A stretch of DNA of 64,000 bases from Isochrysis galbana. Lineage: Eukaryota > Haptophyta > Isochrysidales > Isochrysidaceae. Below are positions 42,357-54,372 of this stretch, piece after piece (the first letter of the stretch is position 1; every line of letters begins with the position of its first letter). The stretch is taken from contig CM030943.1 of NCBI GenBank assembly GCA_018136815.1, positions 1,355,975 through 1,419,974 of the forward strand. The letters run 5' to 3'. Both the position numbers and the translations under genes were made by a program. The notes below the pieces were generated by a model. It was not told the origin of the DNA. It worked only from the letters and a program-made list of their open reading frames with translations, and made no database searches.

Positions 42357-44318
42357 CTACCATCGACCAACATGCCCATTGTTGGCGTACGGAGCTGTGC
42401 CGTACGGCGGTGCTCGGCCCCCAGACGGCCCATTGATGTGGGACGGCCCCTCATATGCAGCCTTTCCGTAACCCTGTTGAGCTTGGTGCACCTGAGGGAA
42501 GTAACGATGCTGTGCTTGTTGCGCGTCCGGCGCGACACTTTGCTGCCTCGATCCGTAGCTTCCACGACCAGCAGCAACCTGCACCACATTGCCATGGGCG
42601 ATAGGGCCATTGTGGTCGACGTAACCATACTCATCAATACCACTCTTCCCGCCATCTCCCGCATTGCCACTACGCGTTTGCGCGTAACCGCCGTAAGCTT
42701 GGGCGGGGGAAGGATCATTACGATAGAACGCAGGCGAATGACGGGACGGACCGGGCGGAGCGCTGTACGTGGCAGTGCGCTGCGGTGGAAGCCCGCGATC
42801 CCAAGAGAGCGAGTTCCCACCCATCCCATACGCGCTCTGGACGGGGTAAGCGCTCGTGGCGATATGTGTCGCACGATGTTGCGCTTCGCGGTTTTGGCGC
42901 TCGAATGAGCGAGCGCGGTGCAGGTTGGCCACCGCGCGAATGGCCTCTTCGCGCCCTTGCATGTTCACAACCTTGGTGGCAGCTAATGTGCGACCGGCGA
43001 AGGCAGCCGCCGGTGATGCACTGGCATCGGAGCGGCGCTTGGATGAGCCAAAGGAGAGGGAGCGCTGGACCTTTCCCAGCACACCACCGCCCTTCTTGGC
43101 TGGCCCCCCAGGTGGCGCTCGCTCACCCCCATGAGGCGCCGCACTGGGTGAGCCCGTGCTGGTGCTGCGTCGACCAAAGGATAAGACACGCCCAATGCCT
43201 GAGGGCTTGGGTTTGCTTTGTTGCAGCGAGGCCGCCGAAGATTGCTGTTGCGATTGCTGCTGCGCTACGCTATGCTCGTTCCGTCCCGTCTCCTCCGGCG
43301 AAGACGGTTCGTCGTACTGTGTGAGGCGCGACTGCTGCTCAGGATTCATATCTGCCACGCTCCAACGTGCAACGCGTTCCTCTCGGGCAAGATGGCGGCG
43401 CACAGGGCTGCTGGCAAAGGGCACGTTGGCGTTGTTACGCTGCGATTGTGGTGCGACTCGACCCGCCTTTTGATCCTCCGCAAGAGCCCATCCTTTGAGC
43501 TGCGCATTCAGTACTTGTATCCGTCGCTCGAAGTCGTCGATGTGCTTTGGGTCAGCCGACGAGGGTGCCCTTGCGATCGCCAGGCCCAGCTCCCAAATCT
43601 GCGTCATCGCCTTTGCTGCCGAGAAACCCTGGGGCGGGGTGACTGCACCAGTGTACCCCGATAACTCTGACAACTCCCCGGGGTTGCGGCTGCGCTCGTC
43701 AGCGCCAATGGGTCCATGTATATGAGGCATATTTGCCACTCCTTGGCTTGCGCGGCCGTTGTAGACGCCCAAATCCTCCGTGCCGCCCTGGCTCAGGGTG
43801 CGGCGGCCACTCGCAGGGTGAGCCTGCTCGGAGTTCGATCTGCCTTGTACATGGGTGCGTTGTGAGGTGGAATCCGACGTGAAGGTACCTTTGGGTGGCC
43901 GCGTGGTGGTCGAATCAGAGTGCGCAATCACGGGCATCACGTAGTTTTGCGGGACGAGCCCAGTCCGCTTCTTTCCGCCTGCGTTGCTGGTGGCAGAGCA
44001 CCAGCCTGTGGCGTCGGTCAGCTTGGGAGTGAGAGTGACCATCTCACCGCGACTTATCGTGAGCTCCGCCGAGTCTCCTGCAGCAAACTCGAAGAGCGCA
44101 CGCGCTGGAATCGAGCTTGTCGCCACCGGTTGCAGCTGCGCGAGCGGCACCAGCCCTGTACGCCCGCTTGAGCAGCACCAGCGTGCGTCGGGCGGTGCCT
44201 CGCGCTCACCCTGGACGATGACGATGGCGCCAGCGACGCATGCGAGCGCGTCGAACCCTAGCCCCTTCTGCGCCTCGAGCACCTTTGCGGCGTACGTGTG
44301 CCGCGGGTGCGCCACCAT
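42357..44318 (-). CDS. SH3-domain protein, 653 aa, single exon
   Basis: SH3 domains bind Pro-rich peptides in cytoskeletal and membrane-trafficking complexes. A clear SH3 lies at about residues 71-130: ARALFEFAAGDSAELTISRG (ALYDF-like start), EMVTLTPKLTDATGWCSA (the conserved W), and GLVPQNYVMPV (the G-x-x-P-x-N-Y-V end). An SH3-like half (KVLEAQKGLGFDALACVAGA, TGLVPLAQLQPV) precedes it at about 10-65. The rest is disordered and basic. It includes GRVLSFGRRS and KVQRSLSFGSSKRR, which look like kinase sites, and a Gly/Tyr/Gln/Pro-rich tail (YGGYAQTRSGNAGDGG, YFPQVHQAQQGYG). The start at 44318 is just after a C-rich tract (44385-44420). The specific ligand and pathway cannot be told. Confidence 0.82.
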   Translation of the reverse strand: MVAHPRHTYAAKVLEAQKGLGFDALACVAGAIVIVQGEREAPPDARWCCSSGRTGLVPLAQLQPVATSSIPARALFEFAAGDSAELTISRGEMVTLTPKLTDATGWCSATSNAGGKKRTGLVPQNYVMPVIAHSDSTTTRPPKGTFTSDSTSQRTHVQGRSNSEQAHPASGRRTLSQGGTEDLGVYNGRASQGVANMPHIHGPIGADERSRNPGELSELSGYTGAVTPPQGFSAAKAMTQIWELGLAIARAPSSADPKHIDDFERRIQVLNAQLKGWALAEDQKAGRVAPQSQRNNANVPFASSPVRRHLAREERVARWSVADMNPEQQSRLTQYDEPSSPEETGRNEHSVAQQQSQQQSSAASLQQSKPKPSGIGRVLSFGRRSTSTGSPSAAPHGGERAPPGGPAKKGGGVLGKVQRSLSFGSSKRRSDASASPAAAFAGRTLAATKVVNMQGREEAIRAVANLHRARSFERQNREAQHRATHIATSAYPVQSAYGMGGNSLSWDRGLPPQRTATYSAPPGPSRHSPAFYRNDPSPAQAYGGYAQTRSGNAGDGGKSGIDEYGYVDHNGPIAHGNVVQVAAGRGSYGSRQQSVAPDAQQAQHRYFPQVHQAQQGYGKAAYEGPSHINGPSGGRAPPYGTAPYANNGHVGRW

Positions 44319-45004
44319 GGGCAGGCAGGCAGGCAGGGAGCGAGGGGGCCGCGCGCGCTTCAGTTGGATGGCCGCTCTTCCCCCGCCGCCCCCCCCCCCC
44401 CCCCCCTTCCCCCCCCCCTTTCAACCAAGGGCGCGGCCGTTTCTTCTCTTTGATGTACATAGTGCTGATGGTACTTTAGTGCTAAAGTGATTTGTTGACT
44501 CTCACAAGTGAGTGCGGTAAAAAATGGATGGGTCCCCAAGTACTCGGCGCCCCGCAAACGGGGCCCATTTGTCACCGGACTCCATTGGGGGGGGGGGTGC
44601 AAACCCCCCTCTCTCCCTCTCTCCGTTCTCCTCCACCTCGGTCCTTTGGGGGCTCCCAGTGGGCCAACCAGGGCAGTTCAGGGGGCAATGGAGGCTGGGG
44701 CTCAGCCCTTGGCCCCCCCGCCTCTCCCACGCTTGCCTCGCTGGCCATGGGAGCCGCCCAGAGGCCTCTGTCTCCCTGGCGACCAAGGATGGGGGGGGGA
44801 GTCAGCTCGAGGGCAAGCCCAGCCTGGGCGTGGGAGTGGGAGTGCAAATCGCGAATCGCGGCCCGCGCCCACTAGGACTAGGGGCTAGGGGTCTGGGCCA
44901 GAGTGATGATTGCCCAGCCCCTGCCGCAGAGGGCAGGGGCTGGGGCTGGGGCTGGGGTTGATTGTACATTGTACGGCAGGTAAGGAGTTGAATAGGTGAA
45001 TAGG
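44319..45004. other. Intergenic, C-rich and GC-rich
   Basis: Poly-C tract at 44385-44420 next to the SH3 start. Overlapping ORFs of 90-145 codons at 44490-44960 are open in several frames because of composition and have no domain. Confidence 0.5.
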
Positions 45005-45120
45005 TTTGGTTTTTGGGGTTGGCAGAAATATCCACAAAATCGGACCCAAATATCCAGCAAAAATATCCGCAAAATATCCACCAAGCTACCCAAATATCGT
45101 CCGGGAAAATATCCAGCTCT
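45005..45120 (+). repeat. AAATATCC-rich repeat module, copy 1
   Basis: Starts TTGGGGTTGGCAGAAATATCC-like and then carries at least six ATATCC motifs in about 100 bp. A related module in inverse orientation lies at 48866-48990. Confidence 0.75.
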
Positions 45121-45610
45121 GCACCATAAATAGCACTACACGCTGTAGCTGTTGCTCCACGCTCGCGCGCGGGTGCGGCGGTTATTTGAGCTCTAGCCTG
45201 CATCCATCCTCCATATCCATACCCATACATCTACATTTGACATTTGCAGATAACTGATGATTGATGATTGACGATGGACCCCCTCGCCATCCACCGCATG
45301 CTCCTCCGCAAACTCCCGGACGGAGTAGCCCCCCGCCGCATCCAAGCCCTCCGCGAGCTCAGCGAAGCCAGCATCCTCGGCCGCACCGTCTGGACCGTGC
45401 CTGCGTCCGCTACGCAACCAACTCATGGGCGCACGTCGCCACCGCCTGAAGTCGCTTCACGCCCTCCCCCTTTCCGCCTTCCGCAATGCACTCGCCTCGT
45501 TTCTCGCCTCTCGCATTGGGGGGGGTGTTGCGGGTAAAGGGGGTCCACTCCTTCCCGCTTGTACATTTCCCCCGCCGTCTAGGTTTCTCCGCGTGACTTC
45601 CCCCTTACTG
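45121..45610 (+). other. Unidentified ORF region
   Basis: An ORF from 45273 begins MDPLAIHRMLLRKLPDGVAP and RRIQALRELSEASILGRTV, which looks protein-like for about 40 residues. Coding-like sequence then appears in another frame (SLHALPLSAFRNALASFLAS). It may be the start of a broken gene; family unknown. Confidence 0.3.
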
Positions 45611-45955
45611 TCACGCTCCGACGCCGACAGCTGCGACCTTCTTCGGGTCCATCTTGAGACCTTCCCTCGAGACAACGTGACCGAGGTACTCCGTAGAGGT
45701 GGCAAAGAAGACACACTTGGACATCTTGCAGGTCAGGCCGGCCCACTCTAGCCGCTCGAGAACTAGGTCTAGCCGGTGAAGCATTTGCCCGAACGAAGCT
45801 TGTGCCCTGGCCTCTTCGGAAGGGCCCACGCCCGTTGACCAGATGCCCACATCATCGAGGTAAGGCATGCAGATCTCCCACGCTAGCGCACCGAGAACGA
45901 TGTCCATCAAGCGGCACATGTAGGAGGGACCTGATTGGATGAAACCAACAACTTT
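45611..45955 (-). mobile_element. Ty3/Gypsy LTR-retrotransposon fossil, reverse-transcriptase fragment
   Basis: Carries the YLDD-type catalytic box and the conserved block before RNase H (VLERLEWAGLTCKMSKCVFF, then YLGHVVSREGLKMDP) typical of Ty3/Gypsy pol. Only part of RT remains, and no LTRs were recognised nearby. It is a broken, old fragment. It borders the inverted-repeat satellite. Confidence 0.88.
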
Positions 45956-47935
45956 CTGGGGACGCTGCACCACTCGGCGGGGAAGGCTGCCCGAGCGAGC
46001 CGACTCCGCCAGAAAGTTGTTGGTTTTCCCCCCTACCCCCTCACGCGGAAGGTTGTCAGATTAGCGCGCGGTTTTGGAAGGGAATGCGCGGTTTTCTTGG
46101 AGTCAAATCTGACAACCTCCCGCGTAGGGGGGAAGGGGGGGAAACCAACAACTTTCTGGGGACGCTGCACCACTCGGCGGGGAAGGCTGCACGAGCGAAC
46201 CGACTCCGCCAGAAAGTTGTTTGCTTTCCCCCCCTACCCCCTCACGCGGAAGGTTGTCAGATTAGAGCGCGGTTTTGGAAGGGAATGCGCGGTTTTCTTG
46301 GAGTCAAATCTGACAACCTCCCGCGTAGGGGGGAAGGGGGGGGAACCAACAACTTTCTAGGGGCGCTGCACCACTCGGAGGGGAAGGCTGCCCGAGCGAG
46401 CCGACTCCGCCAGAAAGTTGTTGGTTTTCCCCCCTACCCCCTCACGCGGAAGGTTGTCAGATTAGCGCGCGGTTTTGGAAGGGAATGAGCGGTTTTCTTG
46501 GAGTCAAATCTGACAACCTCCCGCGTAGGGGGGGAGGAGGGAAAACCAACAACTTTCTGGGGACGCTGCACCACTCGGCGGGGAAGGCTGCACGAGCGAG
46601 CCGACTCCGCCAGAAAGTTGTTGGTTTTCCCCCCTACCCCCTCACGCGGAAGGGTGTCAGATTAGCGCGCGGTTTTGGAAGGGAATGCGCGGTTTTCTTG
46701 GGAGAAAGGTCGGACGGGATGTTGCTCGATTTCCTCGCGAGCGCGTCCCCCCCCTCCACCCTCAGGCGGAAAGGTGTCAAATTGGGAGGAGGTCTCCTAC
46801 GTGGTGTTCTTTTTATTGTAAACGCCCATTAGTTCATGCGGTTGAAATCTGACACCTTTCCGCGTGAGGGGGTAGGGGGGGAAAACAAACAACTTTCTGG
46901 GGAAGGCACGCCGGCCGAGCACCCCCCCCCCCCCCCGCCAAGTCGTGCACCGCCTCCAGAAAGTTGTTGGTTTCCCCCCCTACCCCCTCACGCGGAAAGG
47001 TGTCAGATTTCGTCCATTAAAAAACCCATGATTTGGGTGGGGGCTAATCTGACAACTTTCCGCGTGAGGGGGTAGGGGGGGAAAACAACAACTTTCTGGG
47101 GAATGCACGTCGGCCGAGCAGCCTACCCCGCCAAGTCGTGCACCGCCTCCAGAAAGTTGTTGGTTTCCCCCCTACCCCCTCACGCGGAAAGGTGTCAGAT
47201 TTCGTCCATTAAAAAACCCATAGCTTGGGGGGGGGAGGGCTAATCTGACAACTTTCCGCGTGAGGGGGTAGGGGGGGAAAACAAACAACTTTCTGGGGAA
47301 TGCGCGCCGTTCGAGCAGCCCACCCCGCCAAGTCGCGCACCGCCTCCAGAAAGTTGTTGCTTCTCCCCCCTGCCCCCTCACGCGGAAATGTGTCAGATTT
47401 CGTCCATTAAAAAAAACCCATAGCTTGGGGGAGGGCTAATCTGACAACTTTCCGCGCGAGGGGGTAGGGGGGGGAAACAACAACTTTCTGGGGAATGCAC
47501 GTCGGCCGAGCAGCCCACCCCGCCAAGTCGTGCACCGCCTCCAGAAAGTTGTTGGTTTCCCCCCCTACCCCCTCACGCGGAAAGGTGTCAGATTTCGTCC
47601 ATTAAAAAAACCCATAGCTTGGGGGGGGAGGGCTAATCTGACAACTTTCCGCGTGAGGGGGTAGGGGGGGAAAACAACAACTTTCTGGGGAATGCACGTC
47701 GGCCGAGCAGCCTACCCCGCCAAGTCGTGCACCGCCTCCAGAAAGTTGTTGGTTTCCCCCCCTACCCCCTCACGCGGAAAGGTGTCAGATTTCGTCTATT
47801 AAAAAACCCATAGCTTGGGGGGGGGAGGGCTAATCTGACAACTTTCCGCGTGAGGGGGTAGGGGGGGAAAACAACAACTTTCTGGGGAATGCACGTCGGC
47901 CGAGCAGCCTACCCCGCCAAGTCGTGCACGTGGGT
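45945..47935. repeat. Satellite of about ten units of 196-200 bp, each made of two inverted repeats
   Basis: Every unit contains hairpin 1, CCAACAACTTTCTGG and its complement CCAGAAAGTTGTTGG around a loop of about 50 bp. It also contains hairpin 2, whose arms run CCCCCTCACGCGGAAAGG and GTGTCAGATT with AATCTGACAA and CTTTCCGCGTGAGGGGG. Type I units (45945-46700) have one loop sequence and type II units (46850-47935) another; an intermediate unit lies between them. Units start near 45949, 46147, 46347, 46547, 46886, 47088, 47284, 47480, 47676 and 47872. There are no credible ORFs. Confidence 0.95.
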
Positions 47936-48467
47936 GGTGAAAGCGGTGATATGTTTGTGCCCCGGATGTTCTGTCATATATGATATCATATACTTCTTCT
48001 CGTTGATCGTCGGAAAGAAGCCGGTCTGGATCGATGGTGGCTGAGTCGAGTAGGGCTCGTTGCTCCTCGCTCAGCGCGGTGACAGGGTAAGCAGAACCTA
48101 CGAAGAACAGGCCTGGACGACAACGAAAGTCAGCAGGTCCCAAGAAAGAACCGGAACCCAACAAGAAACAACAAGCCTTGCAAGAAGCTAAACAAGCCTT
48201 CACAAGGTAACTCGAGAGCCTGAGACAAGCGCGCAGCGAGCGACAGGCGACCTGGCTCCTTTGGGTCAAGATTACCCGAAAGGAGGAAACCTGGAATCTA
48301 GACTTGACAAACAGGCTAGACGGAACGAAACGAGAACTCGAATTCTAGATCGCTAGGGACGAACCCTACCAACCTAGAAGTACCTGAGCTTCACCGTGTG
48401 GCCGCACGGCGAAGGACCTGGAAATAAGAGCCTGGAAATCGCATCATCTAGGATGAATGCGACAGGC
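47936..48467 (-). other. Region with dispersed repeat, possibly LTR-element leader
   Basis: 48088-48160 shares about 70 bp with 27775-27850. A minus-strand stretch, SEEQRALLDSATIDPDRLLS then DDQREEVYDIIYDR, looks like coding sequence of a retroelement or host protein fragment. Not assigned. Confidence 0.35.
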
Positions 48468-48784
48468 ATGGCCCTGGCCCCTCCTGCCTCTCCCTCGCTG
48501 TCGCTCCGAGCCCCTGCGGGTCGACTGGAGCTGGCTGGGGGGTCCTAAACAGGGGGGCCCAGGGGGAGGAGGGGCTGGTCAGAGGAATGGGCAGGCCACG
48601 ACGGGCCAGGGCGGGCGAGTCAGGCGGGCCTGTGGGGAGAGGAATGGGTCAGCAGGGCTGTGTGCTCCCGGCAAGCCATCAGGCGTGCCAGGAGAGTGGG
48701 CGGATCCTCCCCCATGGCAGGGGAGGAGTGGAGAGAGAGGGGGGCTCGTGCCCCCCCATGGGCGAACTAAGTATAAACTTAGTT
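48468..48784 (+). repeat. Dispersed repeat of about 320 bp with a 20-bp palindromic end, copy 2
   Basis: Inverse counterpart of 16947-17270, ending in the palindrome AACTAAGTATAAACTTAGTT (48765-48784). Confidence 0.85.
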
Positions 48785-48865
48785 GCCATCACCTTCCAAT
48801 TGGTGGCCCCCGGGCGAGCTACGTAGTTTTTGATCTGCGAGGGTTTCGTTTTTGCGTAGGCCCCC

Positions 48866-48990
48866 CACACTCACCCAAATATCCACCAAGTATCCAACGC
48901 TCCCACCCAAATATCCGGAGATGGCTGGTTCTTCCAAAATCAGCCCAAATATCCAGTAGATATATCCGGATATTTCTGCCAACCCCAATT
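48866..48990 (-). repeat. AAATATCC-rich repeat module, copy 2 (inverted)
   Basis: Reverse complement begins TTGGGGTTGGCAGAAATATC and carries further GGATATTT motifs, as at 45005-45120. The pair encloses the Gypsy fossil and the satellite. Confidence 0.7.
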
Positions 48991-49150
48991 TGGTTTTGGA
49001 CTATCTAGATATAGGTTTGGGGGTCGCTGAACCTATCTTGATAGATACAGATAGTGCTCTACGGCTATCTTGATAGATACCAGCAGTCTCTCCAGCTGTG
49101 CCAGCTGCTTAATATCTACGATATCTAAGATATCTAGATATCTAGGTGTA

Positions 49151-49852
49151 GGGCGGTCAAACGGGACTGTTTAAGTACTAATATTGGGGGGGGGTGTCTT
49201 CGGGTTCTTCTTCCTCCTCTGGTGGAGGGGAGGCGAATGAGGTGTTGTTGTTGGGAGTCGGCATCGGGTCTGACTGTGGGTCGGCCCGCTTGCGCGACTG
49301 TGGCTGAAGCTGTTGGGTTGGTGGCTGCTGAGCTTGCTTGTGTGGCTCTTTCCCCTTGTGTCCGTGCGCGGCTTGAGCATAGGATTTTGCTGTGGGATTT
49401 GGTTGTTGGTTGGAGGGAGCAAAAGCTCCAAGAATTGATTGTTGTGTCATGTGCCCGCCCCCGAGGGGTGCACAGGTGGTAGGAGTTACCGCCATGGGGG
49501 TGGCGGCAGAGCTGCCACACCCCATGGGGAGTCCTTGAGTGGGTGGCTGTCCGGCGGCGATGGTGTTCTGAGCCTGGGTCTGGCTGTGTTGGTCTGCAGG
49601 GAACAGGACTTTGCCTGCTCCCTGCTTTTGTGGCTGCTTGGGAGGCGAGGGTGGCGGAACCATCTCGACGTCGGTGTCGGGCGGTGCGGAGGCCTGCGAG
49701 CGCTTCGGCTCCGGCGGCTTGGGGCGGCCCCGTTGGGGCGTCGTGGCGGCGGGGGGCTGGGAGAGGGGAGCGGTCGGCGCGCGCTCCATCGCTAAAACTA
49801 TAACAATAGTTTTCTTTTCTTACCCCTAATAAAAAAACCTGTTAGACCGCCC
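49151..49852 (-). mobile_element. Complete GGGCGGTCAAAC-TIR element (702 bp) with TA duplication, carrying MERA-type ORF 5
   Basis: The ends are GGGCGGTCAAACGGGACTGT and, inverted, GGGCGGTCTAACAGGTTTTT. Each is flanked by TA (49149-49150 and 49853-49854). The minus-strand ORF 49789-49178 (203 codons) begins MERAPTAPLSQPPAATTPQR and is Pro/Gln-rich with an acidic EEEEEPEDTPP end. It starts about 64 bp from the right end, after the degenerate palindrome AACTATTGTTATAGTTTTAG. It fills almost the whole element. No transposase is present, so it is a non-autonomous element. Confidence 0.8.
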
Positions 49853-49854
49853 TA

Positions 49855-51007
<1,153 letters not shown>

Positions 51008-53195
51008 ATGATGAGCGAGTGGAATCTGTTCTCCTCCTGCATCGGCGACATGGAGGAGTCCGATCTCATGGCCTTCGACGAGGACCTCGCTGACTGCATC
51101 TCATGGGGAGAGGATGAAGAAGGCGAGGAGAGGCAGGATGAGAGAGGGGGGGGGAGAGGGGGAGAGAGAGGAAGGGAGGGGGAGAGAGGGAGGGCTTGGT
51201 GGGGCGCGGGAAGGAAGGGCGAGGCAGGCGAGAGGGGAATCGTCACATGGGATGCCTGGACAACTGCAGCGCATCTGTGCTGGAGATCCTCCTCTGCATG
51301 AGTCGGGGCACTCATCATAGCCCTTCCCTTTCTCCACACAATCCACCTGACGGCCTCCCTCCAGTGTTCCGGCCACAGCAAGCCCTCCACACCACTTCCT
51401 GTAATGGCGGCGCCTTGTGCACGCCCAGTTCGGCGCAAGCTTTGATCCTCCTTCGGTGACCAATGCCCTCTCGCCTCCCTTGATATTGCAGCCAAGTCTC
51501 ACGTTTTCTCGGACTGTCCTTCACCGACACCGCTATCTCCTTTGAAGAGGCGGCCATGGGACCTTCCCGTCGACGACCTGGCACCTCCGAAGTTGCAGCA
51601 GCGAGTCCGCGGTGGGCGGCGAGTGCCAGTGTCTCCCAGCCCAATGTTTGGGAATGATGCACCCAGCACGCCACCTATGATGCGCGCCAGTGGTCTTCTC
51701 GGAACCCCTCGTGCTGAACTTCTCGAGCTCTCGCCGAGCGACGTCCTCCGCCACTACGACGCTACACCTCAGCGCGAGGGGACACCGCATGTAGACGCTG
51801 GCTGCTGCTCCGGATGCGGGTCTTCGAATGCCATGCGTCGCCCTACTCCTCCCCGCTCCTCGCGGCTTGCTGTGCTACAGGCCCGCCGGGGCAAGCTGAG
51901 CGAGGACGACTTGCTGACCGACATGCTTCCCTCACTCAAAGCGGGCTCCGCGACTTCGGCTTCTACACCGGTGGCTGCTAAGGAATCCAACCTTATATGT
52001 GCGCCGCGCTCCAGCCTGGTGAGGCGCATCTCGTTCAGTGCGCCGTCAGCGAAGGCAGAGGCTGTGCGTGGCATGATGGAAAAGGTGCGTTTTCGGCCCA
52101 AATTGGCGGCAAAGCACAAGGTGCAACGGCTAGGACTGAATGCCAGTTCTGCGCAGCCTCCCTGTTTCCTAGCTGCGTGTTAGACCATGGCGCTCCCACG
52201 GCTGCCGACGTTTCCCTTCCAATCTCTTGATACAGGCTCGACTGGCAAAATTCTCGGTTCGTCGCTCCACCTCGCCCTTCTCAACGATCAAACCACCACC
52301 TGCGTCACTTCATTCATTGCGCACTATCAACCGAATGGTCAACAAGTCGCAACGGAAACTCAACCCCCGCGCTGCCGCACGAGCCCGGGTCAGCGAGAAC
52401 GCACGGGCCAAGCCTCTTCAGACGCTTCAGTCAAATCTGTCTCCTCGAGCTGAGGCGATGAAAGTGACGAGCTCCAAGATTGCTTCGAGGACTGCGGGGT
52501 GTGAGGGTACAGAGGGGCCAAGCCAGACGGACGGCGATTCGGAGTCCATCGCACCAGGCGTACACACTGAGCAAATATCCGCCCCGAATACGTCCAGCAA
52601 CCACGCCCGAAGCCCTACGCGGGTCCAGCGCGCCAAACCTTCAGCGCACCACACTGCGGACGAGGCAACATCAAAGGGCACCACTGCGGAAAGATCAATT
52701 AGAGCGCCAGAGGCTATGCTCTCACTCCCGCCCGCCCCACTGGTCTCTGCAAGCACCACTTCGTTGCTAGGAGGTGCATCGCACGGCCCTCGATCGCAGA
52801 TCTTTGGCAGCTTCGGCAGCCTCACTCTCGTGCGAGGTGGACAAGCCAAGTCCGCCCTGCATTCCTCGAGCGGCACGAGGCGCAAAATCCAGCTCGGGAG
52901 ACAGCCGCCGGCAGCTTTGCCGGAAAAGCCTACTGTGCAGCTGGCAAGATCGCTACCTAGGTCGCCACCTGTCGCTTCCATGCCAACAGCCACCGACGCG
53001 ACGGTCACCATGCCGTTCAAACTCACCTCGCCCAAACGCGACTCCCCGAAGCGAGGCTCGCAGGAGCGCACATCTCCTCGAAGGTCATCTGGACCGCCCC
53101 CGCGGCTATCGCTCAATTTCAAGTCGATGAAGCCCATGGCAGGCGGCTTCAAATTCACGTTGGGCGGTGCGCACGGCTTGTCGCACTACAAGTAA
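51008..53195 (+). CDS. Disordered Ser/Pro/Arg-rich protein of unknown function
   Basis: The first exon begins MMSEWNLFSSCIGDMEESDL and is acidic (FDEDLADCISWGEDEEGEE). Its donor is unclear. Exon 51492-52084 follows TGATATTGCAG and ends GGAAAAG|GTGCGT. It carries KSHVFSDCPSPTPLSPLKRR, PWDLPVDDLAPPK and RISFSAP. The last exon 52236-53195 follows TTGATACAG in phase 0 and ends PRLSLNFKSMKPMAGGFKFT, LGGAHGLSHYK. The protein is rich in SP/TP sites and RRS/KR patches, suggesting a phosphorylated nuclear or cytoskeletal regulator. This is inference from composition only. At least one further small exon probably lies between 51150 and 51491 (for instance after CCTCCCTCCAG at about 51363). Confidence 0.65.
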
Positions 53196-54354
53196 GCGGG
53201 TTTAGATGCACTTAGTCAGATGGCGGCAGTTGATAGTTCTGATCTGGACATAACAACTTGCGAGTTGGAAAGTCCGCGAACATGAGGTTGTACTCGCCTC
53301 TCGACATTTTTGAGGCGTCCGATCTTCCCTCGCCGATCCATGCCGCTTGTGACTGTGCTGCATCGCCTGTCGACATCTCGGCCAACTTTGGACCGTCTGC
53401 GCCTTCCGCTCGGGCGTTTTCAGGATGGCGTTGATGAAGGGATTCGATACGAATTTTGTGCCAAGATGTCACTTGTTCTGAGCAAACCCATTGCGACTAG
53501 GCGCTTCTCTCCTTCGCGGTTTTTTACGGGTGCTCATTCATATTTACCTCCTCCGTGTGCGACTCGGCCTCCAACACGTGTTGCACATTGAGGGGGGCAT
53601 GAGAGTCTCATGTACAATCCCTTAGGCTCCTTTCCCAATGTTGGAGTTACTGTCTCAAACGACGCAGAGATCAATCTAGACTCGGCGCCCTTCGTACATT
53701 TCGTGGGCCCAATTTTAGTATTGTCGATGATGTTTCGTGTGTCGATGTCGATGCTCTTCTTCCTGCCCTTCCACATGTATAAATAAACTTCATTAAATTC
53801 TCGGCCCGCGCGCACGCGACTCAGGACACACTACCACTAGCCTTTCACACCAGCGTTCTGGACTGCCCGCCCGGCCTCCCCCCCCCCTCCCCCCGCCCGC
53901 TCCGCCTCCCCCCCCCCCCCCCCCCGCACCCCCATAGTGAGTGACCGGGCTATTGGGGGGCTCACTTGCCGCCACGAGAAAAATTCCCGAGAAGAATAAT
54001 TATGGTGGGTTTCACCTCCCCCCCCATCGCCTTCGCCCGCATTCTGCACACGCACTGGCACTGGGGCTCTAACAGTAAGGAACTAGCGGTCGCCCGGTCG
54101 CGCCCCAGGGCCGATAAGGTTAAGGTTAAGGTAATTTCGGGGCCGCTAACATCTACGACGACGGGCACGGTATCCACTTCCTCCTTAAAAATATAAATGG
54201 CTCTCATGCTCCCATCGCTCCCCCTCAGAGGTTGCAACCTCAGGTTTGGTTGTTTTTTTACGAATGCCCCGTGAAATGTATATAGAAATTAGAACTCCCC
54301 CCCCTCGCCCTTTGTCCTACCCCCTTCTGTACCCCCCCCCCCCCCCTTGTTTCT
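53196..54354. other. Intergenic
   Basis: A minus-strand ORF at 53472-53212 (MTSWHKIRIESLHQRHPENA) has no domain. C-rich blocks occur at 53875-53930 and 54335-54348. No repeat or gene was recognised. Confidence 0.45.
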
Positions 54355-54372
54355 GTGCCTCCTCTCGCGCCA

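Noticed and set aside
44491-44961. Several overlapping ORFs of 90-145 codons
   Set aside because: They are open in multiple frames because of GC-rich, stop-poor composition; no domain or consistent frame.
45935-46832. Three overlapping 115-141 codon ORFs with repeated KVVGFPPYPLTRKVVRLARG-type sequence
   Set aside because: They are translations of the inverted-repeat satellite. Period and openness follow the repeat, and frames change between units.
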